Assembly (NCBI RefSeq): GCF_047324175.1
Contig: NZ_CP178732.1
Span: forward strand, 1,860,001 to 1,924,000
Direction of reading: 5' to 3'
Length of the DNA: 64,000 nucleotides
Source of the DNA: Acerihabitans sp015654925
Lineage (GTDB): Bacteria > Pseudomonadota > Gammaproteobacteria > Enterobacterales > Enterobacteriaceae
A model generated the notes under the pieces. It was not told the origin of the DNA. It saw nothing but the letters and a program-made list of their open reading frames with translations, and did not search any database. The position numbers and the translations under genes are program-made. Positions 42,431 to 53,080 of this stretch are shown piece by piece (the stretch's first letter is position 1; every line of letters starts with the position of its first letter).

Positions 42431-44070
42431 ACGGACAATTTTCACGGCGTAAGTTTCTGGGCATCCTGGGCGTGGGCGGATCGCTGGCGGCGCTGTCCAG
42501 CGGCATGCCGGGCATAGGGCTGGTGGCCAACGCCTCCGCCGCCGAGGTGGCGGGCGCCGCGCCGCGCCGGGGCGGTACTCTGGTCATCTCCTGGGGCGGA
42601 CTTGAGCCGCAGGCGCTGTTTGTGCCGGGCGGCGGCGGTTCGTCGCCGTTCCAGACCTCGACCAAAATCCTGGAGCGCCTGCTGAAGCTCGACAACCAGC
42701 TGCATTTCCAGCCGGCGCTGGCCGAGTCGGTGGTGGCCGCTCCCGACTATAAAAGTTATGACATCACCCTGCGCCAGGGTGTGAAGTGGCATGACGGCGC
42801 CGATTTTACCGCGGACGACGTCGTGTACAACGTCATCGAGCATTGGAAGGCCATTTCAGCCGGCATCGCCCTGAAAGCCCTGAACGCCGCCACCGCGCTG
42901 GATACCCATCACGTGCGGCTGAGTTTTGATCGCCCGGTGCCGGAATTCTTCCTCAAATCCATACTGGCGGGCCAGTACCAACTGCTGCTGCCGAAACATT
43001 TATATGCGGGCAAGGATATTCTTACCAATCCGCTGAATAACCAGCCGGTGGGCACCGGCCCATGGATCTACGATAAATGGACGCGCGGCAGCTATGTTCA
43101 ATACCGCCGCAATGACCAGTACTGGTCGCCCAACCAACCCTATCTCGACAAACTGCTGGTCAGGTGGTGGAGCGACGCGGCGTCGCGTACCGCCGCCCTG
43201 GAAACCGGGGAACTGGGACTCGGCTACTCGAATCCCGTGCCCGCCAGGGAAGTTGACCGGTTGCTGAAAACCGGCCAGGTGGTGCTTGACACCAGTGGTT
43301 ATGAAAACAGCGCCTGGACGGTAACGGTGGAATTTAACCAGCGGCGCGAGGTGGTTAAACGCCGCGAAGTGCGCCAGGCGATCCTACATGGCATCGATCG
43401 CGATTTTATCGTCAACACTATCTATTTCGGCCGGGGGAAACCGGCGGTGGCGCCGATTTTCAGCAGCAATACCCTGTTTTTCACCGATGAGGTTCCCAAG
43501 TATGAGTTTGACGTAAAAAAAGCGGCCGCCCTGCTGGATGCCGCCGGCCTGCCGGTGAAAAACGGCAGCCGGTTCTCCGTCAACCTGCTGGCGGCGGCCT
43601 GGTTCGAGGAAAACGCCAAGCTGGGCCAGTACCTGAAACAGGCCCTGGAGGATCTCAATATCACCGTACGTCTCGATTCGGTGGATCGCGCCACGGCGCT
43701 GAAACGGATTTATAGCGATTACGATTATGATATCGCCATCTCCAACTTTACCGCCCCGCTGGAGCCGGTGCCGACGGTAACCCAGTTTTTTACCAGCGAC
43801 GGCATCGTAAAAGGCGGCGCTTTTCGCAACGCCACCGGCTACAGCAATCCGGCGATGGACGAATTGGTGGGCAATATCACGGTGGAGGTGGACGAAGCCA
43901 AACGCCGCGACCTGGTCCATCAATTTTCCCGGCTGGCCAGCACCGATGTGCCCATCGTGCCCCTGGTGGAAATGCAGTCCTACACCCTGGCGCGCGCCAA
44001 TGTCCGCGACTTTACCACCGATGCCAATGTCCAGGGCGCGTCCCTGAACGATGTCTGGCTGGCGGGGTAG
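42427..44070 (+). CDS. Peptide-type ABC transporter substrate-binding protein (Tat signal)
   Basis: A 547-residue SBP_bac_5 protein, family of DppA, OppA and NikA. The N-terminus has SRRKFLG (residues 6-12) and a hydrophobic stretch ending ANASA/AE, a Tat-type signal. Family segments include LKLDNQLHFQPALAESV, YDITLRQGVKWHDGADFTADDVVYN by parts and FTSDGIVKGGAFRNATGYSNPAMDELV. Its ligand may be a peptide, an N-acyl amino acid or another organic solute. Two permeases and two ATPases follow directly. Confidence 0.9.
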   Translation: MNGQFSRRKFLGILGVGGSLAALSSGMPGIGLVANASAAEVAGAAPRRGGTLVISWGGLEPQALFVPGGGGSSPFQTSTKILERLLKLDNQLHFQPALAESVVAAPDYKSYDITLRQGVKWHDGADFTADDVVYNVIEHWKAISAGIALKALNAATALDTHHVRLSFDRPVPEFFLKSILAGQYQLLLPKHLYAGKDILTNPLNNQPVGTGPWIYDKWTRGSYVQYRRNDQYWSPNQPYLDKLLVRWWSDAASRTAALETGELGLGYSNPVPAREVDRLLKTGQVVLDTSGYENSAWTVTVEFNQRREVVKRREVRQAILHGIDRDFIVNTIYFGRGKPAVAPIFSSNTLFFTDEVPKYEFDVKKAAALLDAAGLPVKNGSRFSVNLLAAAWFEENAKLGQYLKQALEDLNITVRLDSVDRATALKRIYSDYDYDIAISNFTAPLEPVPTVTQFFTSDGIVKGGAFRNATGYSNPAMDELVGNITVEVDEAKRRDLVHQFSRLASTDVPIVPLVEMQSYTLARANVRDFTTDANVQGASLNDVWLAG

Positions 44071-44074
44071 CGGC

Positions 44075-45040
44075 ATGACGCGCATTATCCTGCGGCGCCT
44101 GCTGCAAGCGGTGCCGCTGCTGCTCGGGGTAGTTATCATCAATTTCGTGTTGATGAAATGCGTGCCCGGCAGCCTGCTGGACGTGATGACCGCCGAGCAG
44201 CAGGTCACCGATCCGGCGATGATCGATCGGCTGCGCGCGCTCTATGGACTGGATCAGCCGGCGTGGCTGCAATTGCTCAAGTATATCGGCGCGGTGGCCC
44301 GGCTGGATCTGGGGTTTTCCTACCGGCATAACCTGCCGGTGCTGGACGTGATCCTATCGCACCTGCCCGCCACGCTGCTGCTGATGCTGGCAAGCATCGC
44401 GGTGGCCCTGCTGGTGGGCGTCGGCGCGGGCGTGCTGGCCGCCATAAAAGTCAACAGCGCCTGGGATACGCTGATATCGGCGCTGGCGGTGCTTTGTTTC
44501 GCCGCGCCCGGTTTCTGGCTCGGCATCATGATGATTATCCTGTTCTCGGTCAAACTCGGCTGGTTTCCGGTGGGGGGGATGGAAACCATCGGCGCGGATG
44601 AGCGGCCCTGGGGGAGGACGCTGGATATCGCCCATCATCTGGTGCTGCCGGCGCTGACCCTGGGCCTGTTTTACGCCGCTACCTACGCGCGGGTGATGCG
44701 CGCCTCGATGCTGGAAATCGCCCAGCTGGATTTTGTGCGCGCCGCCCGGGCCAGGGGTTTGAGCCGGCTGCGCGTGATAACCGGGCACATGATGCGCAAT
44801 GCCCTGCTGCCTGTGGTGACCCTGTTCGGCCTGCAGCTCGGCACCGTGCTGGGCGGCAGCGTCGTGGTGGAATCCGTATTCAGCTGGCCCGGTATCGGCC
44901 AGGTCCTGTTTGACAGCGTGATGAGCCGCAATTTTCCGGTCGTCATGGGCGTACTGGTACTCAGCTCGCTGGTGGTGATCGTGGTGAATATCCTGGTGGA
45001 CGTGGCGTATTCCCGCCTGGACCCGCGGATTGGGAGCTGA
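44075..45040 (+). CDS. Peptide-type ABC transporter permease 1 (DppB type)
   Basis: A 321-residue inner-membrane permease with the long periplasmic loop after helix 1 and the EAA region RAARARGLSRLRVITGHMMRNALLPVVT. The start at 44075 (MTRIILRRLLQAVPLLLGV) is standard for DppB; four bases separate it from the binding-protein gene. Confidence 0.93.
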   Translation: MTRIILRRLLQAVPLLLGVVIINFVLMKCVPGSLLDVMTAEQQVTDPAMIDRLRALYGLDQPAWLQLLKYIGAVARLDLGFSYRHNLPVLDVILSHLPATLLLMLASIAVALLVGVGAGVLAAIKVNSAWDTLISALAVLCFAAPGFWLGIMMIILFSVKLGWFPVGGMETIGADERPWGRTLDIAHHLVLPALTLGLFYAATYARVMRASMLEIAQLDFVRAARARGLSRLRVITGHMMRNALLPVVTLFGLQLGTVLGGSVVVESVFSWPGIGQVLFDSVMSRNFPVVMGVLVLSSLVVIVVNILVDVAYSRLDPRIGS

Positions 45041-45043
45041 AAA

Positions 45044-45919
45044 ATGTCTGTTATCGTCCCCCTTTTGTCCGCCGCCGCGCCGCGCCTGGCGCTGCTGCGC
45101 CGGTTTTGCCGCCATCGCGGCGCGGTGTTCGGCGCGCTGGTTGTGTTGATCATCGCGGCCGCCGCGCTGCTGGCCGGATGGTTTTATCCCACCGACCCCT
45201 TGCGCATCGTCGCCATGCCGGAGATTTGGCCCTTTACCGATTGGCGTTATCCGCTGGGCACCGACTCCCTGGGCCGCGACATCATGGCGCTTATCGTGCA
45301 CGGCGCGCGCGCCACCCTGCTTATCGGGCTGGTGGCCAGCCTGGTGGCCACCACGCTTGGCGTGGCGGTGGGCGCCGCCGCCGCCTGGTTCGGCGGGTGG
45401 ATCGACGAAGTGTTGATGCGGGTTGCCGAGCTGTTCCAGATCATTCCCAACGTGGTGTTCGTGCTGACGGTGGTGGCGGTGCTGGGCCCGCGGATAGAAA
45501 ATATCATTATCGCCGTCGGCCTGGTGTCCTGGCAGCCCATCGCCCGGCTGACCCGCGCCGAATTCCTGTCCTTCAAGGATCGCGAGTTCGTGCTCGCCTG
45601 CCGGGCCTGCGGCATGGGCAACCTGCGCATCGCCCTGGGCGAAATCCTGCCCAATGTCATGCCGCCGGTGATCGTGCTGTCGTCGCTGGTGATTGCCGGG
45701 GCCATCCTCTACGAATCCGTGATCTCCTTCCTCGGCCTTGGCGATCCCAACCTGGCCAGTTGGGGCCGGTTGGTGGGGGAAGGGCGCACGCTTATCCGTT
45801 CCTCGTGGTATATCTGCGCGGTGCCGGGCGTGGCGATTATGCTGGCGGTGCTGGCGCTGAACCTGATTGGCGACGGGCTGAACGACGCCCTGAACCCCAA
45901 GCTGAGGGATCGCCTGTGA
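45044..45919 (+). CDS. Peptide-type ABC transporter permease 2 (DppC type)
   Basis: A 291-residue permease: an N-terminal OppC_N helix (HRGAVFGALVVLIIAAAALLAG), LGTDSLGRDIMALIVHGAR and the EAA loop ACRACGMGNLRIALGEILPNVMPP. It starts three bases after permease 1 and its stop overlaps the ATPase start. Confidence 0.93.
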   Translation: MSVIVPLLSAAAPRLALLRRFCRHRGAVFGALVVLIIAAAALLAGWFYPTDPLRIVAMPEIWPFTDWRYPLGTDSLGRDIMALIVHGARATLLIGLVASLVATTLGVAVGAAAAWFGGWIDEVLMRVAELFQIIPNVVFVLTVVAVLGPRIENIIIAVGLVSWQPIARLTRAEFLSFKDREFVLACRACGMGNLRIALGEILPNVMPPVIVLSSLVIAGAILYESVISFLGLGDPNLASWGRLVGEGRTLIRSSWYICAVPGVAIMLAVLALNLIGDGLNDALNPKLRDRL

Positions 45920-46928
45920 GCAGCGTGCTGGAGGTGAACGATCTGAGCGTCGAACTGCGCGGGCGCCAAGGCAGCGTGACCGCGCTGGACGGCGTCTCCC
46001 TGACCCTGGCGGCCGGGGAAACCCTGGCGCTGGTGGGAGAGTCAGGCTGCGGAAAATCCCTGACCGCGCTGGCGCTGATGGGCCTGCTGCCCACGCCCCC
46101 GGCGCATTTGAGCGGCGGTGAAATCCGGTTTGAAGGGCAAAACCTGGTGGCCCTGGGCGAAAAGCGGATGCGGCAACTGCGCGGCAATCGGCTGGCGATG
46201 ATTTTCCAGGACCCGATGAGTTCGCTGAATCCGGTGAAAACCGTCGGCGATCAACTGGGGGAGGTTCTGCGGGTGCATTTGGGCCTGTCACGGCGCGAGG
46301 CTTGGCGCCGCGGCGTTGCGCTGTTGGAGCAGGTGCATATTCCCGATCCGGCCAGGCGAATGGATGAATACGCGCATCGGTTATCGGGCGGCATGTCGCA
46401 GCGGGTGATGATCGCCATGGCCATCGCCTGTAAGCCGGCGATATTGATTGCCGACGAACCCACTACCGCCCTGGATGTTACCATCCAGGCGCAAATACTG
46501 GCGCTGCTGCGGGAGTTACAGGCGGATACCGGCATGGCGCTGATGTTGATCACCCACGATTTGGGCGTGGTCGCCGCGATGGCCCAGCGCGTGGCGGTAA
46601 TGTATGCCGGTAAAATCGTCGAGGAAGCGCCGGTGCTGGAACTGTTCGACTATCCGTTGCATCCCTATACGCAGGGGCTCTTACGCGCCACACCGACCTC
46701 GGGGCGGCCGGATGAGCGGCTGGTGGATATCCCGGGACGGGTGCCGGCCCTGGCGGAATTACCCGTGGGCTGCGCTTTTGCGGCGCGCTGCCCGCACGCA
46801 ACGCCCGAGTGCGCGCGGCTGCGGCCAGGGCTGGAGTCCCTGCGCCCGGCGCATCAGGTTGCCTGCCTGGTGGCGCAAGCCCAGGCGCGGGCCGCGCCGC
46901 CCCGCTTGGCCAACGGGGGCTGGCGCCG

Positions 46929-46932
<4 letters not shown>
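45916..46932 (+). CDS. Peptide-type ABC transporter ATPase 1 (DppD type)
   Basis: A 338-residue ATPase with Walker A GESGCGKS, FQDPMSSLNPV, signature LSGGMSQRV and Walker B ILIADEPTTALD. The oligopeptide C-terminal extension has the cysteine pattern GCAFAARCPHATPEC. The start is a GTG at 45916 that overlaps the permease stop (GTGA). Confidence 0.93.
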
Positions 46933-47909
<977 letters not shown>

Positions 47910-47919
47910 AGGAGTATCA

Positions 47920-49467
47920 ATGAACCTGAATCTTGGCGATCTTATCGATCGCAACGGTGATTTACGGCGCGAGGCCATAATCGACCTGCGCGACGTCAAC
48001 CGGCCGCGCCACTGGAGCCATGGCCAGATTGACGAGCTGGCCGGCGGCGTGGCCCGCTACCTTAGCGATCTTGGCCTGCCGCGGGGCAGCACCGTCGCCA
48101 TCGCCTCCCTTAACCGCGCCGAATATATCGCCGCCTATTTCGGCATCATGCGGGCGGGGCTGGTGGCGGTGCCGCTCAATATCAAGGTGCCGCTCGACAC
48201 CCTGGGGTATTTATTGGCCGACGCGCAAATTCGCCTGGCGTTCGTGGACGGTGAGCGCCATGAGATTTTGCAAGGCAAACTGCCGCTGGTGAACTTTGAC
48301 GGGGACGGCGCGGAAGGATTCCGGCAATGCATCACGCCGCAGGCTTTCGATACGGCGCGGCCCCGGCCGGAAGATGTGGCGATGATACTTTATACGTCCG
48401 GCTCAACCGGCCGGCCGAAAGGGGTGCCGCTGACCCATCAAGGGCAGCTGTGGGCGCTGGAGGCCACGCGCAGCGGCGGCGTGGAGCCGGACGCGCCGCA
48501 AGCCCGCTATCTGCTGGCGCAGCCGTTGTTTCATATGAACGGTTTATTTCTCACCAAACGGGTATTTGCGGTTAATGGCTTGCTGGTGGTTCTGCCGGCC
48601 TTTGACGCCCAGCGCTATGCCGCCGCGCTGGCCGATTACGGCATCAATATCGTCACCGCCGTGCCGACCATGTTCGCCCGGCTGTTGCGCGATCCGCGCC
48701 TGCTGGCCGGGCGGGATTTCTCCGCCCTGAACCGCCTGATGCTGGGGTCCGCCCCCATGTCGCTATCGTTGCTCAATCGTATCCAGCAGGCGTTTCCCGC
48801 GGCGACCATCACCCACGGTTATGGCACTACCGAGGCGGGGCCGGCGGTGTTCGGTCCCCATCCCGACGGGCTGCCCACTCCGCCGCTGGCGCTGGGCTAT
48901 CCGCTCGCGGCGGGGGAGGTGAAGCTGGTGGACGGGGAAACGGCAAACGACGGCGTGCTATGCATGCGCAACCCGGCGGTGACCCCGGGTTATCTCGGCC
49001 TGCCGGAAAAAAGCGCCCAGGTGTTCCGGGACGGCTGGTATTACAGCGGCGATGTCATGCACCGCGATGAACAGGGATTTTATTATTTTACCGGCCGCGC
49101 GGACGACATGTTCGTTTGCTCCGGCGAGAATATTTTTCCGGTGGAGGTGGAAAAAACGCTCGAATCCCATCCCCAGGTGCGCCAGGCCTGCGTGGTGCCG
49201 TTGCCGGATGAGGAGCGCAGCCAGGTGCCGGTGGCTTTTGTGGTGTTGCAGCCCGACAGCGACCTGAGCCCGGACGCATTAAAGCAGCATGCCCTTGAGC
49301 ATGGCCCGGCATACCAGCACCCGCGGCGGATCGCTTTCCTGGCCGAATTGCCCTGGGCGGGCACCAATAAAGTGGACCGCCATGCGCTCACCACGCTGGC
49401 GCGGGCGCTGGAAGCGCGCCGGGACTGGAACAATCCGCTGCTGACGACGGAGCCGGATCATGCCTAA
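47920..49467 (+). CDS. Acyl-CoA synthetase (AMP-forming)
   Basis: A 515-residue ANL-superfamily ligase. It has YTSGSTGRPKGVP, GYGTTEAGP, the YYSGDVMHRDEQG motif, GRADDMFVCSGENIFPVEVE at the hinge and GTNKVDRHAL with the catalytic lysine. AAGGAG precedes the ATG at 47920. It should activate a carboxylic acid imported or made by this operon to its CoA ester. A medium-chain or aromatic acid is equally possible from sequence. Confidence 0.9.
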   Translation: MNLNLGDLIDRNGDLRREAIIDLRDVNRPRHWSHGQIDELAGGVARYLSDLGLPRGSTVAIASLNRAEYIAAYFGIMRAGLVAVPLNIKVPLDTLGYLLADAQIRLAFVDGERHEILQGKLPLVNFDGDGAEGFRQCITPQAFDTARPRPEDVAMILYTSGSTGRPKGVPLTHQGQLWALEATRSGGVEPDAPQARYLLAQPLFHMNGLFLTKRVFAVNGLLVVLPAFDAQRYAAALADYGINIVTAVPTMFARLLRDPRLLAGRDFSALNRLMLGSAPMSLSLLNRIQQAFPAATITHGYGTTEAGPAVFGPHPDGLPTPPLALGYPLAAGEVKLVDGETANDGVLCMRNPAVTPGYLGLPEKSAQVFRDGWYYSGDVMHRDEQGFYYFTGRADDMFVCSGENIFPVEVEKTLESHPQVRQACVVPLPDEERSQVPVAFVVLQPDSDLSPDALKQHALEHGPAYQHPRRIAFLAELPWAGTNKVDRHALTTLARALEARRDWNNPLLTTEPDHA

Positions 49468-50209
49468 AATAGCCCTGGTCACCGGCGCCAGCCGCGGCAT
49501 CGGCCGGGCCATCGCCCTGGCCCTGGCCCGCCAGGGCGTGGCGGTGGCGGTGCATTATCGCCAGGCGCGGCAGGAGGCGGAGCGCGTGGTCGAGGAGATT
49601 GAGCGCGCGGGTGGCCGCGCCTTTATCCTGCAGGCGTCGCTGGATGAGAGCGCGGGGGCGCAGTTGCTGATAGACCGGCTGCAAACCGAGTTGACCCGGC
49701 TTTTCGGTTCGCCGCGCTTTGATATCCTGGTCAATAACGCCGGGCAGGGCGGACGGGCAGCCATCGCGGAGGTTACGCCGCAGCGGCTGGCCGACACGCT
49801 GCAGGTCAATTTTATTTCGCCGTTTTTCCTTATTCAGCACGCTATCCCGCTGCTGCGGGACGGCGGGCGGATAATCAATATTTCGTCCATGGGCACCCGG
49901 GCCGCCTTCCCGGAAATGGCGGCCTATGCGCCCTCCAAGGCGGCGCTGGAAAGCCTCAGCGTGTTGCTGGCGCCTGAACTGGGCGGCCGGGCCATCACGG
50001 TTAATGCGGTATTGCCGGGCGCGACCGCCACGGCGATGAACCCGCGCGCCGTCGATCCGCAGTCCGCGGCGGTGATTAGCCAAAACGTGGCGCTGGGCCG
50101 GGTGGGCCAGCCGGAAGATATCGCGCAGGTGGTGGCGTTTCTGGCCGGCGAGGGCGGACGCTGGATAACCGGCCAGCGCATCGACGCCAGCGGCGGCCAG
50201 CGATTGTAG
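49460..50209 (+). CDS. SDR oxidoreductase (FabG-like)
   Basis: A 249-residue short-chain dehydrogenase with TGASRGIG, NNAGQG, a catalytic serine in ISSMGT and YAPSK, and a C-terminal GRWITGQRIDASGG. It overlaps the ligase gene by eight bases and is the last gene of the operon. A beta-hydroxy/keto acyl-CoA step is plausible. Confidence 0.9.
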   Translation: MPKIALVTGASRGIGRAIALALARQGVAVAVHYRQARQEAERVVEEIERAGGRAFILQASLDESAGAQLLIDRLQTELTRLFGSPRFDILVNNAGQGGRAAIAEVTPQRLADTLQVNFISPFFLIQHAIPLLRDGGRIINISSMGTRAAFPEMAAYAPSKAALESLSVLLAPELGGRAITVNAVLPGATATAMNPRAVDPQSAAVISQNVALGRVGQPEDIAQVVAFLAGEGGRWITGQRIDASGGQRL

Positions 50210-50237
50210 CCGGCCGCGCGGCACCGGTTCCCGGCGC

Positions 50238-51389
50238 TCAGCGCCGCAGCGTATGCAGCGTCTCTTGCGCCAGGCGCGCGAAGTAGCGCGCCGCCGGCGC
50301 GATTAACGCTTCCGACGGATCGAAACGCGGATGATGCAGGCCGAAGGCGCTGGCCGAGCCGATATTGACAAAGGCGCCGGGCAAATGATGCAGATAAAAG
50401 GCAAAGTCCTCGCCGCCCATCAGCGGCGGCAGGTCATGCACCCGATAGCCCTCCCTGGCCGCGATGTCTTTGGTGAAATCCGCCCATTCGGCGCTGTTCA
50501 CCAGCACCGGGGGACCTGCGTGCCAGCGCAGCTCGGCGCGGGCGCCGAAGCCGGCGGCGATATGTTCAATCAGGCGGGTTATTTTTTCCGGCACCAGGGC
50601 GCGGACCGCGGTATTGTGGGTGCGCACCGTTCCCTCAAGCTCCACCTGCTGCGGCAGCACGTTCCAGGTATTGCCGCCGTGGATGCGCGTGACGCTTAAC
50701 ACCACCGAGTCCAAGGCGCTAAAGGCGCGGCTGGGCAAGGTTTGCAACGCCGTGATGATATGGGCGGCCAGCACGATACTGTCGACACCCTCCTCGGGAC
50801 GGGCGGCATGGGCGCCTTTACCGTTAATCAGGATTTCAAAGCGGTCCACGTTGGCATGCAGCGGCCCGGAACGGGTGCCGAATTCACCCACCGGCAAATC
50901 AGGGGCGTTATGGCCGCCGAAAATCACGCTTACGCCCTCCAGTGCGCCGGCGTCGATTAATTGCCGGGCGCCGTCGAAGGTTTCCTCGGCCGGCTGGAAC
51001 AGTATCCTGACTTTACCGGCCAGGCCGGCTTCCCGCTCTTTAAGCAGCAGCGAGGCGCCCAGCATAATCGAGGTATGGATATCATGGCCGCAGGCATGCA
51101 TGACGCCGGGGTTGCGTGAACTGAACGGCCGGTCCGACTGCTCATCGATGGGCAGGGCGTCAATGTCGGCGCGCAACGCGATGGTCGGCCCGTCGCCCCG
51201 GCCGATTTCCGCGACCACGCCGGTTTTCAGCGCCAGCGGCAAAATAGGGATGCCCGCCTCGCTCAGCCATCGCCTGATTTTTTGTGTCGTCTGGAATTCG
51301 TGATTGGATAATTCAGGGTATTGATGTAACTCCCTGCGCCACCCTACCAGCTTGTCCCCTAAAAGATCCGTTAAAACATCAGATGTCAT
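50238..51389 (-). CDS. M20 family amidohydrolase (hippurate hydrolase type)
   Basis: A 383-residue zinc hydrolase of the M20D group (N-acyl-amino acid and indole-acetyl-amino acid hydrolases). Metal ligands lie in HACGHDIHTS, PAEETFDGA and GGHNAPD, with MGGEDFAFYL near the C-terminus. No signal peptide is present. It faces the ABC/ligase operon end to end, 28 bases apart. It could split an imported N-acyl amino acid to free the acid activated by the ligase; this link is inferred. Confidence 0.92.
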   Translation of the reverse strand: MTSDVLTDLLGDKLVGWRRELHQYPELSNHEFQTTQKIRRWLSEAGIPILPLALKTGVVAEIGRGDGPTIALRADIDALPIDEQSDRPFSSRNPGVMHACGHDIHTSIMLGASLLLKEREAGLAGKVRILFQPAEETFDGARQLIDAGALEGVSVIFGGHNAPDLPVGEFGTRSGPLHANVDRFEILINGKGAHAARPEEGVDSIVLAAHIITALQTLPSRAFSALDSVVLSVTRIHGGNTWNVLPQQVELEGTVRTHNTAVRALVPEKITRLIEHIAAGFGARAELRWHAGPPVLVNSAEWADFTKDIAAREGYRVHDLPPLMGGEDFAFYLHHLPGAFVNIGSASAFGLHHPRFDPSEALIAPAARYFARLAQETLHTLRR

Positions 51390-51614
51390 GGTCAGTATTC
51401 CCGCACAGGCTATTTCTTTTGTCAGACAAAAAAGCTAGCAACCCTGCCGCCGCGGGTCAAAGATTAAATATTGATGAACTTAGGTAGGGAATGGCAAAGA
51501 AAAACGGGTATTGCCTGCGCCATTCAGTGCAACATGTATCTCACATTTTAATTACATATGCCTGGATTATGCCGTCGTTCAATGGCGATTATGCAAAAAC
51601 AACATGGCGAAAGC

Positions 51615-51640
51615 CCCATCAGCGTAAAGCCTTTGATGGG
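51615..51640. promoter_or_regulatory. Inverted repeat in the M20/LysR divergent gap
   Basis: Arms CCCATCA and TGATGGG are 12 bases apart, 70 bases upstream of the LysR start. The 320-base gap 51390-51709 otherwise holds only a 61-codon frame (51491-51676) that I do not support as a gene. Confidence 0.35.
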
Positions 51641-51709
51641 TCTCACGGTTTAGCCGATGACTCTTCAGTAGGATAAGGGCATGTATTATTCAGTGAATAG
51701 GGAACGATC

Positions 51710-52606
51710 GTGGAAACGCAACTTTTACATGAGTTTGTTTTATTATCGAAAACACTGAATTTTAGTAAAGCCGCGCAGAAAATGAATATCACTCAGCCGG
51801 TATTAAGCCGGCATATGAAATATTTGGAGGAGTATTTTGGCACCCGTTTTTTTAAACGCGACACCCATAAGGTAGAACTGACCACCGCTGGGAAATTATT
51901 TTCCGAAGAAGCGGGTAAGATATTATTCCAGTATGAAACGTCCATATCGGCGATTCATTCGTTTACCGGCAAAAGCCGGCGCCGGCTCGCCGTTACTTTC
52001 CTGGGGGAGGCTATCCAGAAGTTTTTGATTACTTTCCTGACGCAGTTCCGCGCCAAGCATAGCGATATCGTCATTGAATGCCGCGACAGCGAGCTGGATG
52101 AAGCCCTCTCTTTACTGGATAATCACACCAGCGATATGGGATTCCTTATCAGGCCCAATTTTATGGCCAATGAATCGGGATTTTGCACGCTGCCTTTTCA
52201 AACCGATCCGCTATGCGTAGTGGTAAATAAATGCCACCCCCTGGCCGGGCGCGGCAGCGTTTCCCTGCGCGAGGTCAGCGAATGGCCGATAATGCGCATC
52301 GATCCCCGGGAATTCTCCTTGTCCGATGAATACAGCACCCGCTTCTTGACCATTCATGGCATTGATTTCACACTGGATAAAGAATACCCCAATCTTAAGA
52401 CCTGCTGTTTTAACCTGGAATTTACCGATCGCGCGGTGCTCCTGATGCCCAGGCACCGGGGATATCTGACCGGCCAGAACTGCGTCATGCTGGACATTGC
52501 CGAAGAGGACTGCTGGTTCAACCTGGAATTGGTATGGGATAGCAAAAATACCAATCCCTCGGTGGCCATATTCTTGAAGGAGTTTAAATCTTTTTTAAAA
52601 CAATAA
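51710..52606 (+). CDS. LysR family transcriptional regulator
   Basis: A 298-residue regulator with a standard helix-turn-helix (LSKTLNFSKAAQKMNITQPVLSRHMKYLEEYFG by parts) and an effector domain rich in cysteine near 170-260. It starts with GTG at 51710 after AGGGA. It lies between the M20 gene and the beta-diketone operon and could control either; the 474-base gap downstream has several palindromes. Confidence 0.9.
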   Translation: METQLLHEFVLLSKTLNFSKAAQKMNITQPVLSRHMKYLEEYFGTRFFKRDTHKVELTTAGKLFSEEAGKILFQYETSISAIHSFTGKSRRRLAVTFLGEAIQKFLITFLTQFRAKHSDIVIECRDSELDEALSLLDNHTSDMGFLIRPNFMANESGFCTLPFQTDPLCVVVNKCHPLAGRGSVSLREVSEWPIMRIDPREFSLSDEYSTRFLTIHGIDFTLDKEYPNLKTCCFNLEFTDRAVLLMPRHRGYLTGQNCVMLDIAEEDCWFNLELVWDSKNTNPSVAIFLKEFKSFLKQ

Positions 52607-53080
52607 GCTTAGCTTCACACTCCAACCCTGTTCATATTCATATACATTCCCCTTTCATTTACAGCTAAACGCTGATTAAAATTTATTTATGCAGCCATAA
52701 ATCTGTCTATGGCCATATCCTACATTACATTCACCTCCTTATTTTTACCTATGGATTTATTAAAATATATATTGATAGCTGTATTTAATAAAAACGCCGT
52801 TCCGATTTTTAACCGGAATGGGTAATAATAGAATAATTTTTATCTTGTTTTTTATGATAAAAGCCACATGTTTTTCCCTAAAAATTCCCGGCCTCCGGGA
52901 TCGCTGCCAAAACGGTTATGTCGAAAATGCATAGCCGAAAAAATAAAAAGAATTTCCGCCGTTGGTACGGCGATGGTACGTTTTTATTACCAGGAAGCAC
53001 CGGGCCAGAAAATGTGAATCACATGACTTAAATCTGTGTTGCTTCCAATAAATTCTAATAAAGCTATAAAGGAGTAAACC
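52607..53080. promoter_or_regulatory. Long regulatory gap before the beta-diketone operon
   Basis: An AT-rich 474-base gap. It holds a stem TCCCGG-CCT-CCGGGA (52886-52900), an inverted repeat CGGTTATG / CATAGCCG with one mismatch (52913-52937), and a perfect 13-base palindrome ATGTGAATCACAT (53012-53024), 57 bases before the crotonase start. A weaker stem around 52797-52823 may end the LysR transcript. No gene is evident. Confidence 0.55.

Noticed and set aside
44354..46291. 645-codon open frame on the minus strand opposite the ABC permease genes
   Set aside because: It is antisense to three well-supported genes with intact motifs; its translation is rich in His, Arg and Gln, as expected for the shadow of a high-GC gene.
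51491..51676. 61-codon frame between the M20 and LysR genes
   Set aside because: There is no clear ribosome site, no recognisable motif, and it crosses a divergent promoter region with an inverted repeat.
53012..53024. ATGTGAATCACAT read as a CRP site
   Set aside because: The TGTGA and TCACA halves are separated by one base rather than six, so CRP should not bind in its usual way; I keep it as a palindrome only.
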